Source: Pseudomonadota bacterium (GTDB lineage Bacteria > Pseudomonadota > Gammaproteobacteria > Burkholderiales > Gallionellaceae). From it: a stretch of DNA of 64,000 nucleotides. The stretch spans positions 163,391 through 227,390 of the forward strand of contig JAJXVB010000003.1 in the NCBI GenBank assembly GCA_021782365.1, read 5' to 3'. Made by a program: the position numbers and the translations under genes. Each line of letters begins with the position of its first letter. Position 1 is the stretch's first letter. The notes under the pieces were generated by a model. That model saw only the letters and a program-made list of their open reading frames with translations, was not told the DNA's origin and did no database searches. Positions 1-8,304 of this stretch are shown piece by piece.

Positions 1-30
1 TTTTCGGGCATGAACGAAACGAGGTGCCAA

Positions 31-237
31 ATGAAGAAAATTCTATGCATGAGCGTGCTGCTTTTTCTCGCGGGCTGCGGTGACATGATGATGCCCTATG
101 GAACAATGCCGGCTTACGGCCCCATGCCTGGCTATGCGCCTGTCCCGGGTTTTGAGTTCGGCGGATTCGGTGGCATGGACGACGGCGGCCTGGGAGGTTT
201 TGGCGACGGCGGATTCGGCGGCATGGATGACGACTGA
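31..237 (+). CDS. small glycine/methionine-rich lipoprotein
   Basis: A short protein of about 68 residues with a lipoprotein signal: a basic start (MKK), a hydrophobic core, then a lipobox LAGC, so the mature protein would begin at that Cys and be lipid-anchored. The mature part is low complexity: Met/Pro/Gly/Tyr repeats (PYG, PAYG, PMPGY), then Gly-Gly-Phe/Asp-Asp repeats ending GGMDDD. I chose the ATG at 31 rather than the in-frame ATG at 10 because it has a GAGG Shine-Dalgarno at 21-24 and gives a proper signal peptide. It lies just before a Spy/CpxP-like gene, which suggests a shared envelope role. No enzymatic motif is visible and the function is unknown. The upstream region is cut by the window edge. 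Confidence 0.6.
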   Translation: MKKILCMSVLLFLAGCGDMMMPYGTMPAYGPMPGYAPVPGFEFGGFGGMDDGGLGGFGDGGFGGMDDD

Positions 238-270
238 TTTGAAATGATCAACTTTTTGAGGAGCGATACG

Positions 271-687
271 ATGAAGAGGATTTTGTTTTTGGCGATGCTG
301 CTCGGCGCATCCATGATTGCACCAAGCTATGCGGATCAGGCCGCTGCACCTGCGACTCAGGCTAAGCCTGATCCTGTCGCAAGGGTCAATCAGCGCCTTG
401 CGCGTCTGAAGGAAGAACTCAAGATCACGAGCGATCAGGAATCGGCATGGGCTGCCTATGCGGAGAAGACCAGGAGCAACGTCAAGGAGATGAGGGATCA
501 GATGCAGGCTGCGATGCGTGCTCCGGCAGCGACCGCGCCCGAACGCTTCGACCGGCATATCGAACTGATGAAGCATCGTCTGGTGAATTTCGAGAACATG
601 GATCAGGCGCTAAAGGAACTGTATTCTGCGCTGACGCCTGAACAGAGGGGGGTGCTGGATCGGCATTTCTCGAGGATGCGTCGCTAA
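271..687 (+). CDS. Spy/CpxP-like periplasmic LTXXQ-motif protein
   Basis: Periplasmic protein of 138 residues with a clean signal peptide (MKRILFLAMLLGA, likely cleavage after SYA). The mature part is predicted helical, rich in Lys/Arg/Glu/Gln/Met, and ends in an LTPEQ motif (ALTPEQRGVLDRHF), the hallmark of the LTXXQ/Spy/CpxP family of small periplasmic chaperones and metal-stress proteins. The start at 271 has a GAGGAG Shine-Dalgarno; the in-frame ATG at 244 does not give a better signal peptide. It follows the small lipoprotein by 33 bases and probably shares its transcript. Its stop overlaps by 4 bases the stop of the convergent c-di-GMP gene. Family assignment is fairly safe; the substrate is unknown. 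Confidence 0.7.
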   Translation: MKRILFLAMLLGASMIAPSYADQAAAPATQAKPDPVARVNQRLARLKEELKITSDQESAWAAYAEKTRSNVKEMRDQMQAAMRAPAATAPERFDRHIELMKHRLVNFENMDQALKELYSALTPEQRGVLDRHFSRMRR

Positions 688-3600
688 GTCCTGCCGCACC
701 ATTCGGCAGGCGGCCGGTAATTTCTCAACCAGTCTGGCACGAGCCCCGCTTCCATGGGACGGGCAATGCCATAGCCCTGTGCCAGCCTGCAGCCGAAATT
801 CAGAAGCTGCACGCCTTGTCCCACTGTCTCTACTCCTTCCGCGATCACTTCCTTCTTGAATGCGCGGGCCAGGCTGATCACGCCTTCGACGATGGACAAA
901 TCGTCTTCGTCTTCCAGCATGTTGCGCACGAACACCTGATCGATCTTGATCGTTTGCGCAGGCAGCCTTCTTAGATAAGCCAGGGAAGCATATCCCGTTC
1001 CAAAATCGTCGATGGAAAACTGTATGCCTTGTGCGATGCAGCCTTGCATCTTCTGTATCGCAGCGCCCATGTCGCCAAGCGCTGCCGATTCAAGTATTTC
1101 CAGTTCGAACGCGCCATCCATTTCCTGATGTCGCAACACGGAAGAGGCGATGAATTCGGCGAACCCGTGCGACTGAAGATGGCGTGCCGGCAGATTCACG
1201 CTGACGGTGAGATGGATGCCAAACTTTTGCCATGAAGTCAGTTGTTCCATCGCGCTGGTGATCACCCATTCGGAAAGCCTGATCTCGAAATCGCTGTTCT
1301 CGATCAGCGGCAGAAATTCACCGGGCGGTATCAGGCCGCGTTGCGGGTGCCGCCAGCGGATGAGCGCTTCCATGCCGACGACCTCACCGCTTTGCATGTC
1401 GACCTTGGGCTGGTAATAAAGAAGCAGTTCGTTTTGCTCCAGCGCCATCTCGACCCTGGACAAACCTTCTGAGCGGATCTGAGCGAGGTGATCGTTTGCC
1501 GCATCGAAGAAATGCATGCGATTTCGTCCCATCTGCTTCGCGATGTACATCGCCTGATCCGCATGCCTTATCAGGCTTTCTCCATCGTTCACGTCTTCGG
1601 GATAGATCGCGATCCCTATGCTCGCCGATATCTGCATCTCATGGTCGTTCACATAGAGCGGCTGCTTTATCGCTTCCATGATCCTTTCCAGCATGTGCCG
1701 ACATTCTTCTTCTCCCAAGATTTCAGGAAAAAGCAGCACGAATTCGTCCCCTCCCAGGCGCGCCACGGTGTCTGTCGCGCGGGAGATCGAAAGTATTCTC
1801 CGAGCAATCTCGATCAGCAGCGCATCGCCTGTTTCATGGCCGAAAGTGTCGTTGACGGGCTTGAATCCGTCGAGATCCATGAAGCATACCGCAAGATTGC
1901 CACCAGTTCGCTTCGCCTGCGCGAGCCCCATCTCGAGGCGATCATTGAGCAGCGCCCGGTTGGGAAGTCCGGTCAGCTTGTCATAATGGGCCAGTTGCTC
2001 GAGTTCCCGCTGTTTGCTTCTGGCATCCGTCACGTCGTTGATGATCGCGACGAAATAGTCGAACTTGCCTTCTTCGTTGCGCACCGCGCGTACTGCCAGA
2101 TGCACATAGACGATCTCCCCGTCCTTCCTGATGAAGCGCTTGTCGAGTTCGTATTCGTCGAGGCGGCCTTGCAGGACCCTGCCGAACAGATCCTCATTTG
2201 CCTCCAGATCATCCTTGTGGGTGAGTTCCGCCCAGCTCTTGCTCATCAGCTCTTCTTTCGAATAGCCCAGCATCTTGCACAGCGCATCGTTGACTTCGAG
2301 CATGCCCTTGGTCGCGTCGGTCGCCGCCATGCCTACCATGGATCTTTCAAAGTAGGCCCTGAAATGCCTTTCGCTGGCATTGAGGTTTGCCTGGGCTTGC
2401 CGTCTCATGCTTTCCCGGTCGAAGCTGTCGAGCGCGAATGAAATGTCTCTTGCCATTTCTTCCATGAGCCCTACCGTCTCCTCGTCGAAGGCATTCTTCT
2501 GATCGTGATATACCGTTAAAACCGCGAATGGCCTTCCGTTGCGCTGAATGGGGAATGAACCGCTGCTTCCCCAGTCGAAATGAATTGCGGCCTCGTGCCA
2601 GTGCGCGGTGATCGGACTTGATCGAAAGTCGTTGACGATGACAGTGCGATTTTCCCGGAAGGCGATGCCGGAAGGTCCTCTGCCTTCTGGCCGGTTTTCG
2701 TCCGTGGAGACGGTGAGTTGCCGCAGATAGTCTGAGCCGTTTCCGTAGATCGATTGAAAGTCGAGCAGTTTGGTTGCCTCATTCTGCACGCCCACCCAGG
2801 CCATCTTCAATCCTCCGAAATCGACGGCCATCTTGCACACGAGTGGAAACAGCGTTTCTTCGTTTTCCATGCGCACGATGGCTTGATTCACCTCGATGAG
2901 CGCCTTGTATAGATTCGACAAGCGCTTGATGCGGGCCTCTGCTGCCTTGCGTTCCGTGATGTCGGCCACCAGCGCGCAGTTGTATTCCCTGCCCTCATAT
3001 TCGAAAAAGTTGGCGAATACTTCCGTCGGAAAGATCGTGCCGTCCCGGCGGCGTTGTTTCGATTCCAGTTGTATGACTCGGTTGCGCTTCAAGTCCTCCC
3101 AGTGCTCGGGCCAGGTTTCAAAAGGGAAGAAGGGATCTAGGTCTGCCACCGTCATGCGGATCATCTCGTCATGGGAGTAACCAAGCTTGTTGCAGGCGGT
3201 TTCGTTGGCGTCCAGGATATGCCCGTCCTTGTCCAGCCACAGTATGCTTTCGCCTGCGCGATCCAACCCGATCTGCCGAAAACGCAGCGCCTGCACCAGG
3301 TTGTTGCGCTCGGTGATGTCGTGAAGTGCGACGAGATAGAGTCCGCCAAGATCCTGATCAAGGGAGGGGCTGATCAGAAAGGAGCGCTTCAAGCCGTCCT
3401 TGCAGAGGATCGTGGTTTCAAGAGGCGTGATGGGTTTTTTATTTTTCCTTGCCTCCTCCTGCTTTTTCTCCCAAGTGTCGATCACCCACTGACGGTATTG
3501 CGGATCGGGGTAGGCCAGTGAACGCCAGCTCGCGAGATCGGAAGCGTCTTCTGTCGTGTAGCCGGTCAGCTGGGTGAATGCACGGTTGAGGTGGACGATG

Positions 3601-3698
3601 TTTCCATTGGCATCGTTCAGCGCAATCGGAAAGGAAACGGCTTCGATGATCGCGCGGATGCGTTCCTCGGCGAGCCTGCCGTCGCTTGATTTATCCAT
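684..3698 (-). CDS. PAS-PAS-GAF-PAS-GGDEF-EAL cyclic-di-GMP protein
   Basis: Cytoplasmic sensor of 1004 residues with no membrane segment. Domains in order: PAS (~10-135), PAS with C-terminal PAC (~138-255), GAF (~270-430), PAS (~440-570), GGDEF (~575-735), EAL (~750-1000). The diguanylate cyclase motif is intact (RLGGDEF) and has an RxxD product-inhibition site (RATD) five residues before it, spaced as in PleD. The EAL domain keeps the catalytic set: EALIRW, the Asn of SVNLPA, ILE, DDFGTGYASL, KID and EGVET. It could therefore both make and degrade c-di-GMP; which activity dominates cannot be read from sequence. The start is the ATG at 3698, preceded by a weak GAGATG Shine-Dalgarno in a region able to form hairpins. 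Long open frames on the opposite strand here are shadows. Confidence 0.93.
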   Translation of the reverse strand: MDKSSDGRLAEERIRAIIEAVSFPIALNDANGNIVHLNRAFTQLTGYTTEDASDLASWRSLAYPDPQYRQWVIDTWEKKQEEARKNKKPITPLETTILCKDGLKRSFLISPSLDQDLGGLYLVALHDITERNNLVQALRFRQIGLDRAGESILWLDKDGHILDANETACNKLGYSHDEMIRMTVADLDPFFPFETWPEHWEDLKRNRVIQLESKQRRRDGTIFPTEVFANFFEYEGREYNCALVADITERKAAEARIKRLSNLYKALIEVNQAIVRMENEETLFPLVCKMAVDFGGLKMAWVGVQNEATKLLDFQSIYGNGSDYLRQLTVSTDENRPEGRGPSGIAFRENRTVIVNDFRSSPITAHWHEAAIHFDWGSSGSFPIQRNGRPFAVLTVYHDQKNAFDEETVGLMEEMARDISFALDSFDRESMRRQAQANLNASERHFRAYFERSMVGMAATDATKGMLEVNDALCKMLGYSKEELMSKSWAELTHKDDLEANEDLFGRVLQGRLDEYELDKRFIRKDGEIVYVHLAVRAVRNEEGKFDYFVAIINDVTDARSKQRELEQLAHYDKLTGLPNRALLNDRLEMGLAQAKRTGGNLAVCFMDLDGFKPVNDTFGHETGDALLIEIARRILSISRATDTVARLGGDEFVLLFPEILGEEECRHMLERIMEAIKQPLYVNDHEMQISASIGIAIYPEDVNDGESLIRHADQAMYIAKQMGRNRMHFFDAANDHLAQIRSEGLSRVEMALEQNELLLYYQPKVDMQSGEVVGMEALIRWRHPQRGLIPPGEFLPLIENSDFEIRLSEWVITSAMEQLTSWQKFGIHLTVSVNLPARHLQSHGFAEFIASSVLRHQEMDGAFELEILESAALGDMGAAIQKMQGCIAQGIQFSIDDFGTGYASLAYLRRLPAQTIKIDQVFVRNMLEDEDDLSIVEGVISLARAFKKEVIAEGVETVGQGVQLLNFGCRLAQGYGIARPMEAGLVPDWLRNYRPPAEWCGRT

Positions 3699-3700
3699 TT

Positions 3701-3771
3701 AACATCTCAGCTTAGCCCGGGGTATGAGATGCGACAGCATCTCGCTGTAATTTGAGGATGTTAAACGGTAA
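3701..3771 (-). promoter_or_regulatory. leader with alternative hairpins before the c-di-GMP gene
   Basis: Read on the minus strand, the leader carries AACATCCTC, GAGATGC, GCATCTC and GAGATGTT in that order, the last directly before the ATG. GAGATGC and GCATCTC form a 7-bp hairpin (3726-3743, four-base loop). GCATCTC or the first AACATCCTC could instead pair with GAGATGTT, which holds the only Shine-Dalgarno-like bases. The pairings are seen in the sequence; a regulatory role is inferred. No known riboswitch class is recognised. Confidence 0.35.
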
Positions 3772-3789
3772 TGCCGATATCGGCAATCG

Positions 3790-4995
3790 TCATGGAGGGT
3801 TAGGGGCAGGTTTTACTGATGCTTTTTCATGGGCGAGGTGTTCGGCATCGGCGTGTTGAAGGTTTCTGGCCACGCATTGCCTGAGTTCGCCGCTGTCGGA
3901 TGGATCACCATGTTCCAGCCTGCATTCGCATCGGCAGGCAGCAGCGCGATAGCAGCCTTCCAGATTGCGGCTCTTGCAGACGTCCTCCTCTTTCGAGCAT
4001 TGCGCGCTGCAGGCTTTTGCGATTTCCTGTTCCTTTAACAGTACGGCAAGCGGTATCTTGGCCTCGGGCTTGGGCTGTGTCGCGATGCCCCATGCCGTCA
4101 AGGCGACTCCTGCCAGCAGGAGAAAAATGATAGAGAAATTGGCCCGCTTCAAGATCGTGAAGGTCTTGTTGCGCGAACCTTGCGCTTCCAGCCTGAATTC
4201 GAGCAGGCCATTCGTTTCGTTTTTCTGGTGCAGTCGGTTGCATGCATCTATGCATTCGCCGCAGTTGATGCAGATGTCGTGGGGCGCGATCTTCGTCGGC
4301 TGGATTTTCGTGATGCACACGGTCGCGCAATAATTGCATTTTGTGCAATCTGAAGAGCGGCTTTCATCATAGGCCACATGAAGCGCATCCTTGGTGCCGA
4401 ACATCCGCTGTCCCATGCGGTAGAAGCAGGCGTAGTCGCAGAAGAAATAGCGCACCGCAGCGATGTCGATGAAGATCAGGAATACGGAAAAAAGATACAT
4501 CAGGAAAGGGGAAAGCTTTTCACGATCCGCAAGAGTGACGATTTCCCAGGTTTCCTTGGGCGTGTAGAAGAACAGAAAAGGAATCAGCGAGAGCACGATG
4601 GATGCCGCGAGAAAGCTCGCTCCCAGCACGGCCCAGTTAAGAAACTTGTTTTTGGCCTTGGCGACGATCAATCCTTCTCCGTCCACTTCGACGCTCGCCC
4701 TCTTGCCGAGCAGCTTATGCGTGAGATTGTTCGCCCATTCGGAAAGCAGGTTCTGCGGGCATGCCCAGCCGCACCAGAGCGTGCCGATGGTCTTGTAGGT
4801 GATCACGGGAGCGAGTGCTATGATAAGCGAAAGGCCCGTGATCAGCGAAAAGCTCGACCACCACACCTGATGGCCCAGCATGAAAAAGCTGGCCGATGCC
4901 AGATCGATGCGGAAGAGCCCCGTTGCGGGAATCAGCGCGATGAGTATCAGGGTGGCGAGCTGCACCCTTCTCCTTGATGGGCGATATGACGTCAT
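3790..4995 (-). CDS. CcoG/NapH-like membrane polyferredoxin with Cys-rich tail
   Basis: Integral membrane iron-sulfur protein of 401 residues. Hydrophobic segments lie near 11-30, 47-67, 120-144, 163-183 and 285-303. It has the NapH/CcoG-type motif CGWACP (75-80), a second FCDYAC (185-190), and two 4Fe-4S motifs: C217/C220/C223/C227 and C242/C245/C248/C252. Family members move electrons at the membrane; CcoG reduces copper during cbb3 oxidase assembly. The usual CcoG C-terminal Ig-like domain is missing. In its place is a short tail with eight cysteines between 329 and 374. No ccoNOP genes are nearby. The start codon overlaps the folD stop by 4 bases, so it is the last gene of a ppa-folD operon. 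The family is clear; the exact role is not. Confidence 0.75.
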   Translation of the reverse strand: MTSYRPSRRRVQLATLILIALIPATGLFRIDLASASFFMLGHQVWWSSFSLITGLSLIIALAPVITYKTIGTLWCGWACPQNLLSEWANNLTHKLLGKRASVEVDGEGLIVAKAKNKFLNWAVLGASFLAASIVLSLIPFLFFYTPKETWEIVTLADREKLSPFLMYLFSVFLIFIDIAAVRYFFCDYACFYRMGQRMFGTKDALHVAYDESRSSDCTKCNYCATVCITKIQPTKIAPHDICINCGECIDACNRLHQKNETNGLLEFRLEAQGSRNKTFTILKRANFSIIFLLLAGVALTAWGIATQPKPEAKIPLAVLLKEQEIAKACSAQCSKEEDVCKSRNLEGCYRAAACRCECRLEHGDPSDSGELRQCVARNLQHADAEHLAHEKASVKPAPNPP

Positions 4996-5855
4996 TCGCC
5001 GCTCATTCCGGAAAGCCTTTCTGCCGCCCTCACCGTATTGGCGATCAGCATCGCAATGGTCATGGGCCCCACACCGCCCGGCACGGGCGTGATGTAACCC
5101 GCGACTTCCTTCACGTTCGCAAAATCCACATCGCCCACGAGCTTGCCATCGCTGGTCCTGTTGATGCCGACGTCGATCACGACGGCGCCAGGCTTCACCA
5201 TGTCCTTCTTGATGAATTCAGGCCGCCCCACTGCGGCCACCAGGATGTCAGCATCCCGAGTGTGCTTGGCAAGGTCGACAGTCTTGGAGGTGCAGATGGT
5301 CACGGTGGCATTCTTGTGCAGCAACAGGAGCGCCATCGGCTTGCCGACGATGTTGCTGCGGCCAACCACCACCGCATGCTTGCCTTCGATTTCGATGCCG
5401 GTCTTCTCGAGCATCACCATCACGCCATAGGGAGTGCAGGATGGAAAAGGCGTCTCGCCCGTGACCAGTGCGCCGACATTCCTTTCGTTGAATCCGTCCA
5501 CATCCTTGTCCGGATTGATCGCCTCGATCACCTTGTGCGCATCGATATGCCTGGGCAGCGGGAGCTGCACCAGCATGCCGTGTATGCCGGGATCCTTGTT
5601 CAACTTCGCCACCTCTTCGAGCAGCATGGCTTCCGTCGCATCCGCTGGCAGCTCGATGTGAACGGAGTGGAGGCCGAGATCCTTGCATGCCTTCACCTTG
5701 TTCGCGACATAGACCTTCGATGCGGGATCGCTGCCGACAATGATCACCGCAAGACCAGGCGTGACTCCGCGCGCGATCAGCCTTTCGGCGCGCGCCTTCC
5801 ACTCCATGCGGACCTGCTGGGAGATGGCCTTGCCGTCTATGATCTGAGCGGTCAT
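4992..5855 (-). CDS. folD: bifunctional methylene-THF dehydrogenase/cyclohydrolase FolD
   Basis: FolD of 287 residues interconverts 5,10-methylene-, methenyl- and 10-formyl-tetrahydrofolate, feeding purine and formyl-Met synthesis. Recognisable family blocks are [18 protein letters not shown] (catalytic Lys and Tyr region), GMLVQLPLP, the nucleotide-binding stretch [17 protein letters not shown], and the C-terminal [11 protein letters not shown] signature. I took the start MTAQIIDGK at 5855; an upstream in-frame extension to 5939 lies inside ppa and is not conserved in character. Its ATG overlaps the ppa stop by 4 bases, and its stop overlaps the next start in the same way, so translation is probably coupled across all three genes. 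Confidence 0.95.
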   Translation of the reverse strand: MTAQIIDGKAISQQVRMEWKARAERLIARGVTPGLAVIIVGSDPASKVYVANKVKACKDLGLHSVHIELPADATEAMLLEEVAKLNKDPGIHGMLVQLPLPRHIDAHKVIEAINPDKDVDGFNERNVGALVTGETPFPSCTPYGVMVMLEKTGIEIEGKHAVVVGRSNIVGKPMALLLLHKNATVTICTSKTVDLAKHTRDADILVAAVGRPEFIKKDMVKPGAVVIDVGINRTSDGKLVGDVDFANVKEVAGYITPVPGGVGPMTIAMLIANTVRAAERLSGMSGE

Positions 5856-6385
5856 GCCTTGTTCCTGTAGGCTTCCAGCCCGTTCATGATCTCCGCATGA
5901 GCGGCCTCCACGCCTGCCCAGCCGCTGATCTTGACCCACTTGCCGGGTTCCAGCGCCTTGTAGAGTTCGAAGAAATGCTTGATCTGCTCAAGCGTGATGT
6001 TGGGCAGGTCCTGATAAGTCTTGATCTCGTGGTAGAGCGGCGTCAGCTTGTCGGTCGGCACGGCGATGATCTTGGCATCCTCTCCGCCCTCGTCGGTCAT
6101 TTGCAGCATCCCGACAGGACGGCAGGGAATGATCGCGCCATGTACGATGGGAAAGGGCGTGATGACCAGAACGTCCACAGGATCGCCATCGTCAGCGATG
6201 GTCTCAGGGATGAACCCGTAGTTGCATGGGTAGCGCATCAAGGAGCCGATGAAGCGATCCACCACCAGCACGCCGGACTCCTTGTCCACCTCGTATTTGA
6301 CAGGGTCGGCATCCTTGGGGATTTCGACGATGACATTGCATTCGTGGGGCAGCTTGTCGCCTGGGCGGACGTTTAACAGACTCAT
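5852..6385 (-). CDS. ppa: inorganic pyrophosphatase
   Basis: Family I soluble inorganic pyrophosphatase, 177 residues, close to the 175 of E. coli Ppa. It shows [15 protein letters not shown], the acidic metal-binding signature DGDPVDVLV, and the late lysine/tyrosine block. It hydrolyses PPi to drive biosynthesis forward. First gene of the ppa-folD-polyferredoxin operon and divergent from pfp, whose enzyme uses PPi as phosphoryl donor, so the two neighbours compete for or balance the same PPi pool. A TATAAT -10 element on this strand (6440-6435) would give a leader of about 43 bases. Confidence 0.95.
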   Translation of the reverse strand: MSLLNVRPGDKLPHECNVIVEIPKDADPVKYEVDKESGVLVVDRFIGSLMRYPCNYGFIPETIADDGDPVDVLVITPFPIVHGAIIPCRPVGMLQMTDEGGEDAKIIAVPTDKLTPLYHEIKTYQDLPNITLEQIKHFFELYKALEPGKWVKISGWAGVEAAHAEIMNGLEAYRNKA

Positions 6386-6504
6386 TGGTGTTTCCTTGAA
6401 ATTAAAGTTGCGAATAAAAGTTGAAAGTTGCGCAATTATAAGCGATGCTGCGCGTTGACGCTGAACCCTGGTAGTTAATTTTAACTTTATGAGGAGAAGA
6501 AGCT
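6386..6504. promoter_or_regulatory. divergent ppa/pfp promoter region
   Basis: This 119-base gap separates divergent ppa and pfp. Toward ppa there is a perfect TATAAT -10 (minus strand, 6440-6435) with a poor -35. Toward pfp there is TTGACG at 6455-6460 followed by an A/T-rich stretch (TTAATTTTAACTTT) and a strong GAGGAG Shine-Dalgarno just before the ATG. The tract AAAGTTGCG...AAAGTTGAAAGTTGCG (about 6409-6433) repeats AAGTTG three times and lies in the ppa leader; its role is unknown. Confidence 0.5.
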
Positions 6505-7692
6505 ATGGCAACACAACTTGTTGGTAAAATGGTCATTGGTCAATCGGGCGGCCCGACGGCCGTCATCAACCAGTCGCTTGTCGGCGCGATAATGAGCGCG
6601 CGCAAGCAGTCCAATATTACCGGCATCTTGGGTGCGCGCCATGGCATCGCCGGCATCATGAAGGAAGATTTCGTCGACCTTTCCACACAGAGCCAGGGTC
6701 AGCTCGAGCTGGTGGCGAATACGCCCGCCGCTGCGCTGGGTTCGGTGAGGCTGAAGCCGGGGCGGGCAGAATGCGAAAAGGTATTCGAGGTGTTCAGAAA
6801 AAACGACGTTCGCTTCTTCTTCTATATCGGAGGAAACGATTCGGCCGAGACCGCGCATATCATCGCCGAGATGGCGAAGGACGCGAATTATGACTTCTGC
6901 ACCGTGCATATTCCCAAGACCATAGACAATGACCTCAAGGTGACCGACCACTGTCCGGGTTATGCGTCTGCCGCGCGCTTTGTGGCCTTAGCCTTCATGG
7001 GGGATGACAGGGACAATTATGCGCTCTCTGGCATCAAGATCAACGTGGTGATGGGGCGCAGCGCGGGTTTCCTGACTGCGGCCTCAGCCCTTGCGCGTCA
7101 GGCCGAAGGAGACGGGCCGCATCTCATCTATCTGCCCGAGCGCGTGTTCAACGTCGCCGCCTTTCAGCAGGACGTACGCGATGTGATGGCGAAATACGGC
7201 CGCTGCGTGATCGCGGTATCCGAAGGCATCACGGACAAGGAAGGCAATCCGATATCGACTTCAGGCGAACGGGATTCGCACGGCAACATCCAGCTCTCGG
7301 GAAGCGGCGCGCTGGGAGATACGCTGGCCGCGCTGGTCAAGGAAGCCTTTCCCGGACAGAAGGTGCGCGTGCGTGCGGATACCTTCGGTTATCTGCAGCG
7401 CTCTTTCCCGACCATCATCTCGCCTATCGATGCAAAGGAGGCGCGCGAGGTGGGGGAGTATGCGGTCAACCATGCAGCCACGACAGGCACGCCAGGTTCG
7501 GTATCGATCAGGCGTCTGTCGAGCAAGCCCTATGCCAGCGAATGCTTCATCACGCCCTTGTCATCGGTGGCCAAGGAAGCGACCCATATGAAGGATGAAT
7601 ACATCAACGCGTCGGGCAACGATGTGACTGCTGCCTGGATGGATTACATCAGACCATTGGTCGGTGATCTGCCTGTGATCGGCAGGCTTTGA
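6505..7692 (+). CDS. pfp: pyrophosphate-dependent 6-phosphofructokinase
   Basis: Phosphofructokinase of 395 residues that reversibly phosphorylates fructose 6-phosphate. The donor-specificity residues point to PPi rather than ATP. The loop reads GGND at 109-112, with Asp where ATP enzymes have Gly, and PKTIDND at 137-143 has Lys where ATP enzymes usually have Gly. A GQSGGPTAVIN nucleotide/PPi loop is at the N-terminus and MGRSAGFL forms the substrate region. The reaction is reversible, so it can serve glycolysis and gluconeogenesis. The start has an ideal GAGGAG Shine-Dalgarno. It is monocistronic: a strong intrinsic terminator follows at 7742-7770. Confidence 0.93.
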   Translation: MATQLVGKMVIGQSGGPTAVINQSLVGAIMSARKQSNITGILGARHGIAGIMKEDFVDLSTQSQGQLELVANTPAAALGSVRLKPGRAECEKVFEVFRKNDVRFFFYIGGNDSAETAHIIAEMAKDANYDFCTVHIPKTIDNDLKVTDHCPGYASAARFVALAFMGDDRDNYALSGIKINVVMGRSAGFLTAASALARQAEGDGPHLIYLPERVFNVAAFQQDVRDVMAKYGRCVIAVSEGITDKEGNPISTSGERDSHGNIQLSGSGALGDTLAALVKEAFPGQKVRVRADTFGYLQRSFPTIISPIDAKEAREVGEYAVNHAATTGTPGSVSIRRLSSKPYASECFITPLSSVAKEATHMKDEYINASGNDVTAAWMDYIRPLVGDLPVIGRL

Positions 7693-7741
7693 TGCTGCAG
7701 CCGGTACTTTGAGCCGGCTTCTTGAGGTAGAATTCGGGTGT

Positions 7742-7770
7742 GCCCAAGCCGATCTTTGGCTTGGGCTTTT
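7742..7770 (+). terminator. intrinsic terminator after pfp
   Basis: A perfect 9-bp stem GCCCAAGCC / GGCTTGGGC with a 7-base loop, followed directly by TTTT. It ends only about 15 bases before the next ATG (7785), so it also occupies the place where that gene's Shine-Dalgarno would be expected. Confidence 0.88.
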
Positions 7771-7784
7771 TACCTCTCAATGTC

Positions 7785-8267
7785 ATGAATAAAAAAGTTA
7801 AAGTGCTCTTCGTTTGCATGGGCAACATTTGCCGTTCGCCCACTGCAGAAGCGGTGTTCCGCCTCTATGTGGAGAATGCCGGATTGTCCGAATCCATCCT
7901 GATCGACTCGGCAGGTACGCATGACTATCATGTCGGCCATGCGCCAGACCTGCGCTCCCAAAATGCCGCAGCGCAGCGCGGCTATGACATGAGCAGCCTG
8001 CGCGGGCGCCAGGTGGTGAGCCAGGATATCGAAAACTTCGACTATGTGCTCGCGATGGACTGTGCAAACCTTGCGATATTGCGATACCTTGCGCCGCGAG
8101 AATGCAAGAAGCATCCCGGGCTTTTCCTCGATTATGCGAGGCATCACAGGGAACGTGAAGTCCCTGATCCCTATTACGGCGGGGAGACGGGTTTCGAGCG
8201 CGTGCTGGACATGGTGGAAGATGCGGCCCAGGGATTGCTGGAGCACATCCAGAAGACCCACTTCTGA
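7785..8267 (+). CDS. low-molecular-weight protein-tyrosine phosphatase
   Basis: LMW protein-tyrosine phosphatase of 160 residues. The catalytic P-loop VCMGNICRSP (C-x5-R-S) lies at the N-terminus and the general-acid Asp is in the late motif VPDPYYGG. Such enzymes dephosphorylate phosphotyrosine proteins, often tyrosine kinases of exopolysaccharide export, though no such kinase is in this window. I start at MNKKVKVLFV (7785); the in-frame upstream start at 7740 would place the pfp terminator inside the coding region. There is no convincing Shine-Dalgarno, and an intrinsic terminator ends 15 bases upstream, so its expression signal is unclear. Confidence 0.9.
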   Translation: MNKKVKVLFVCMGNICRSPTAEAVFRLYVENAGLSESILIDSAGTHDYHVGHAPDLRSQNAAAQRGYDMSSLRGRQVVSQDIENFDYVLAMDCANLAILRYLAPRECKKHPGLFLDYARHHREREVPDPYYGGETGFERVLDMVEDAAQGLLEHIQKTHF

Positions 8268-8275
8268 ATAAAGCA

Positions 8276-8296
8276 AGGCCGCACTAAGTGCGGCCT
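8276..8296. terminator. bidirectional terminator between phosphatase and rne
   Basis: Perfect 9-bp stem AGGCCGCAC / GTGCGGCCT with a TAA loop in the 37-base gap between two convergent genes. On the minus strand it is followed by TGCTTTATT; on the plus strand by GCTCTATAT. The U-tracts are weak but the stem is strong, so it probably serves both genes. Confidence 0.75.
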
Positions 8297-8304
8297 GCTC
8301 TATA

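Noticed and set aside
1488..2441. A 317-codon open frame antisense to the c-di-GMP gene
   Set aside because: It lies wholly opposite intact GGDEF and PAS coding sequence, has no family features, and reflects high GC and codon bias.
3790..4995. Calling this gene ccoG outright
   Set aside because: The C-terminal Ig-like domain is missing and no cbb3 oxidase genes are nearby, so only a family-level name is supported.
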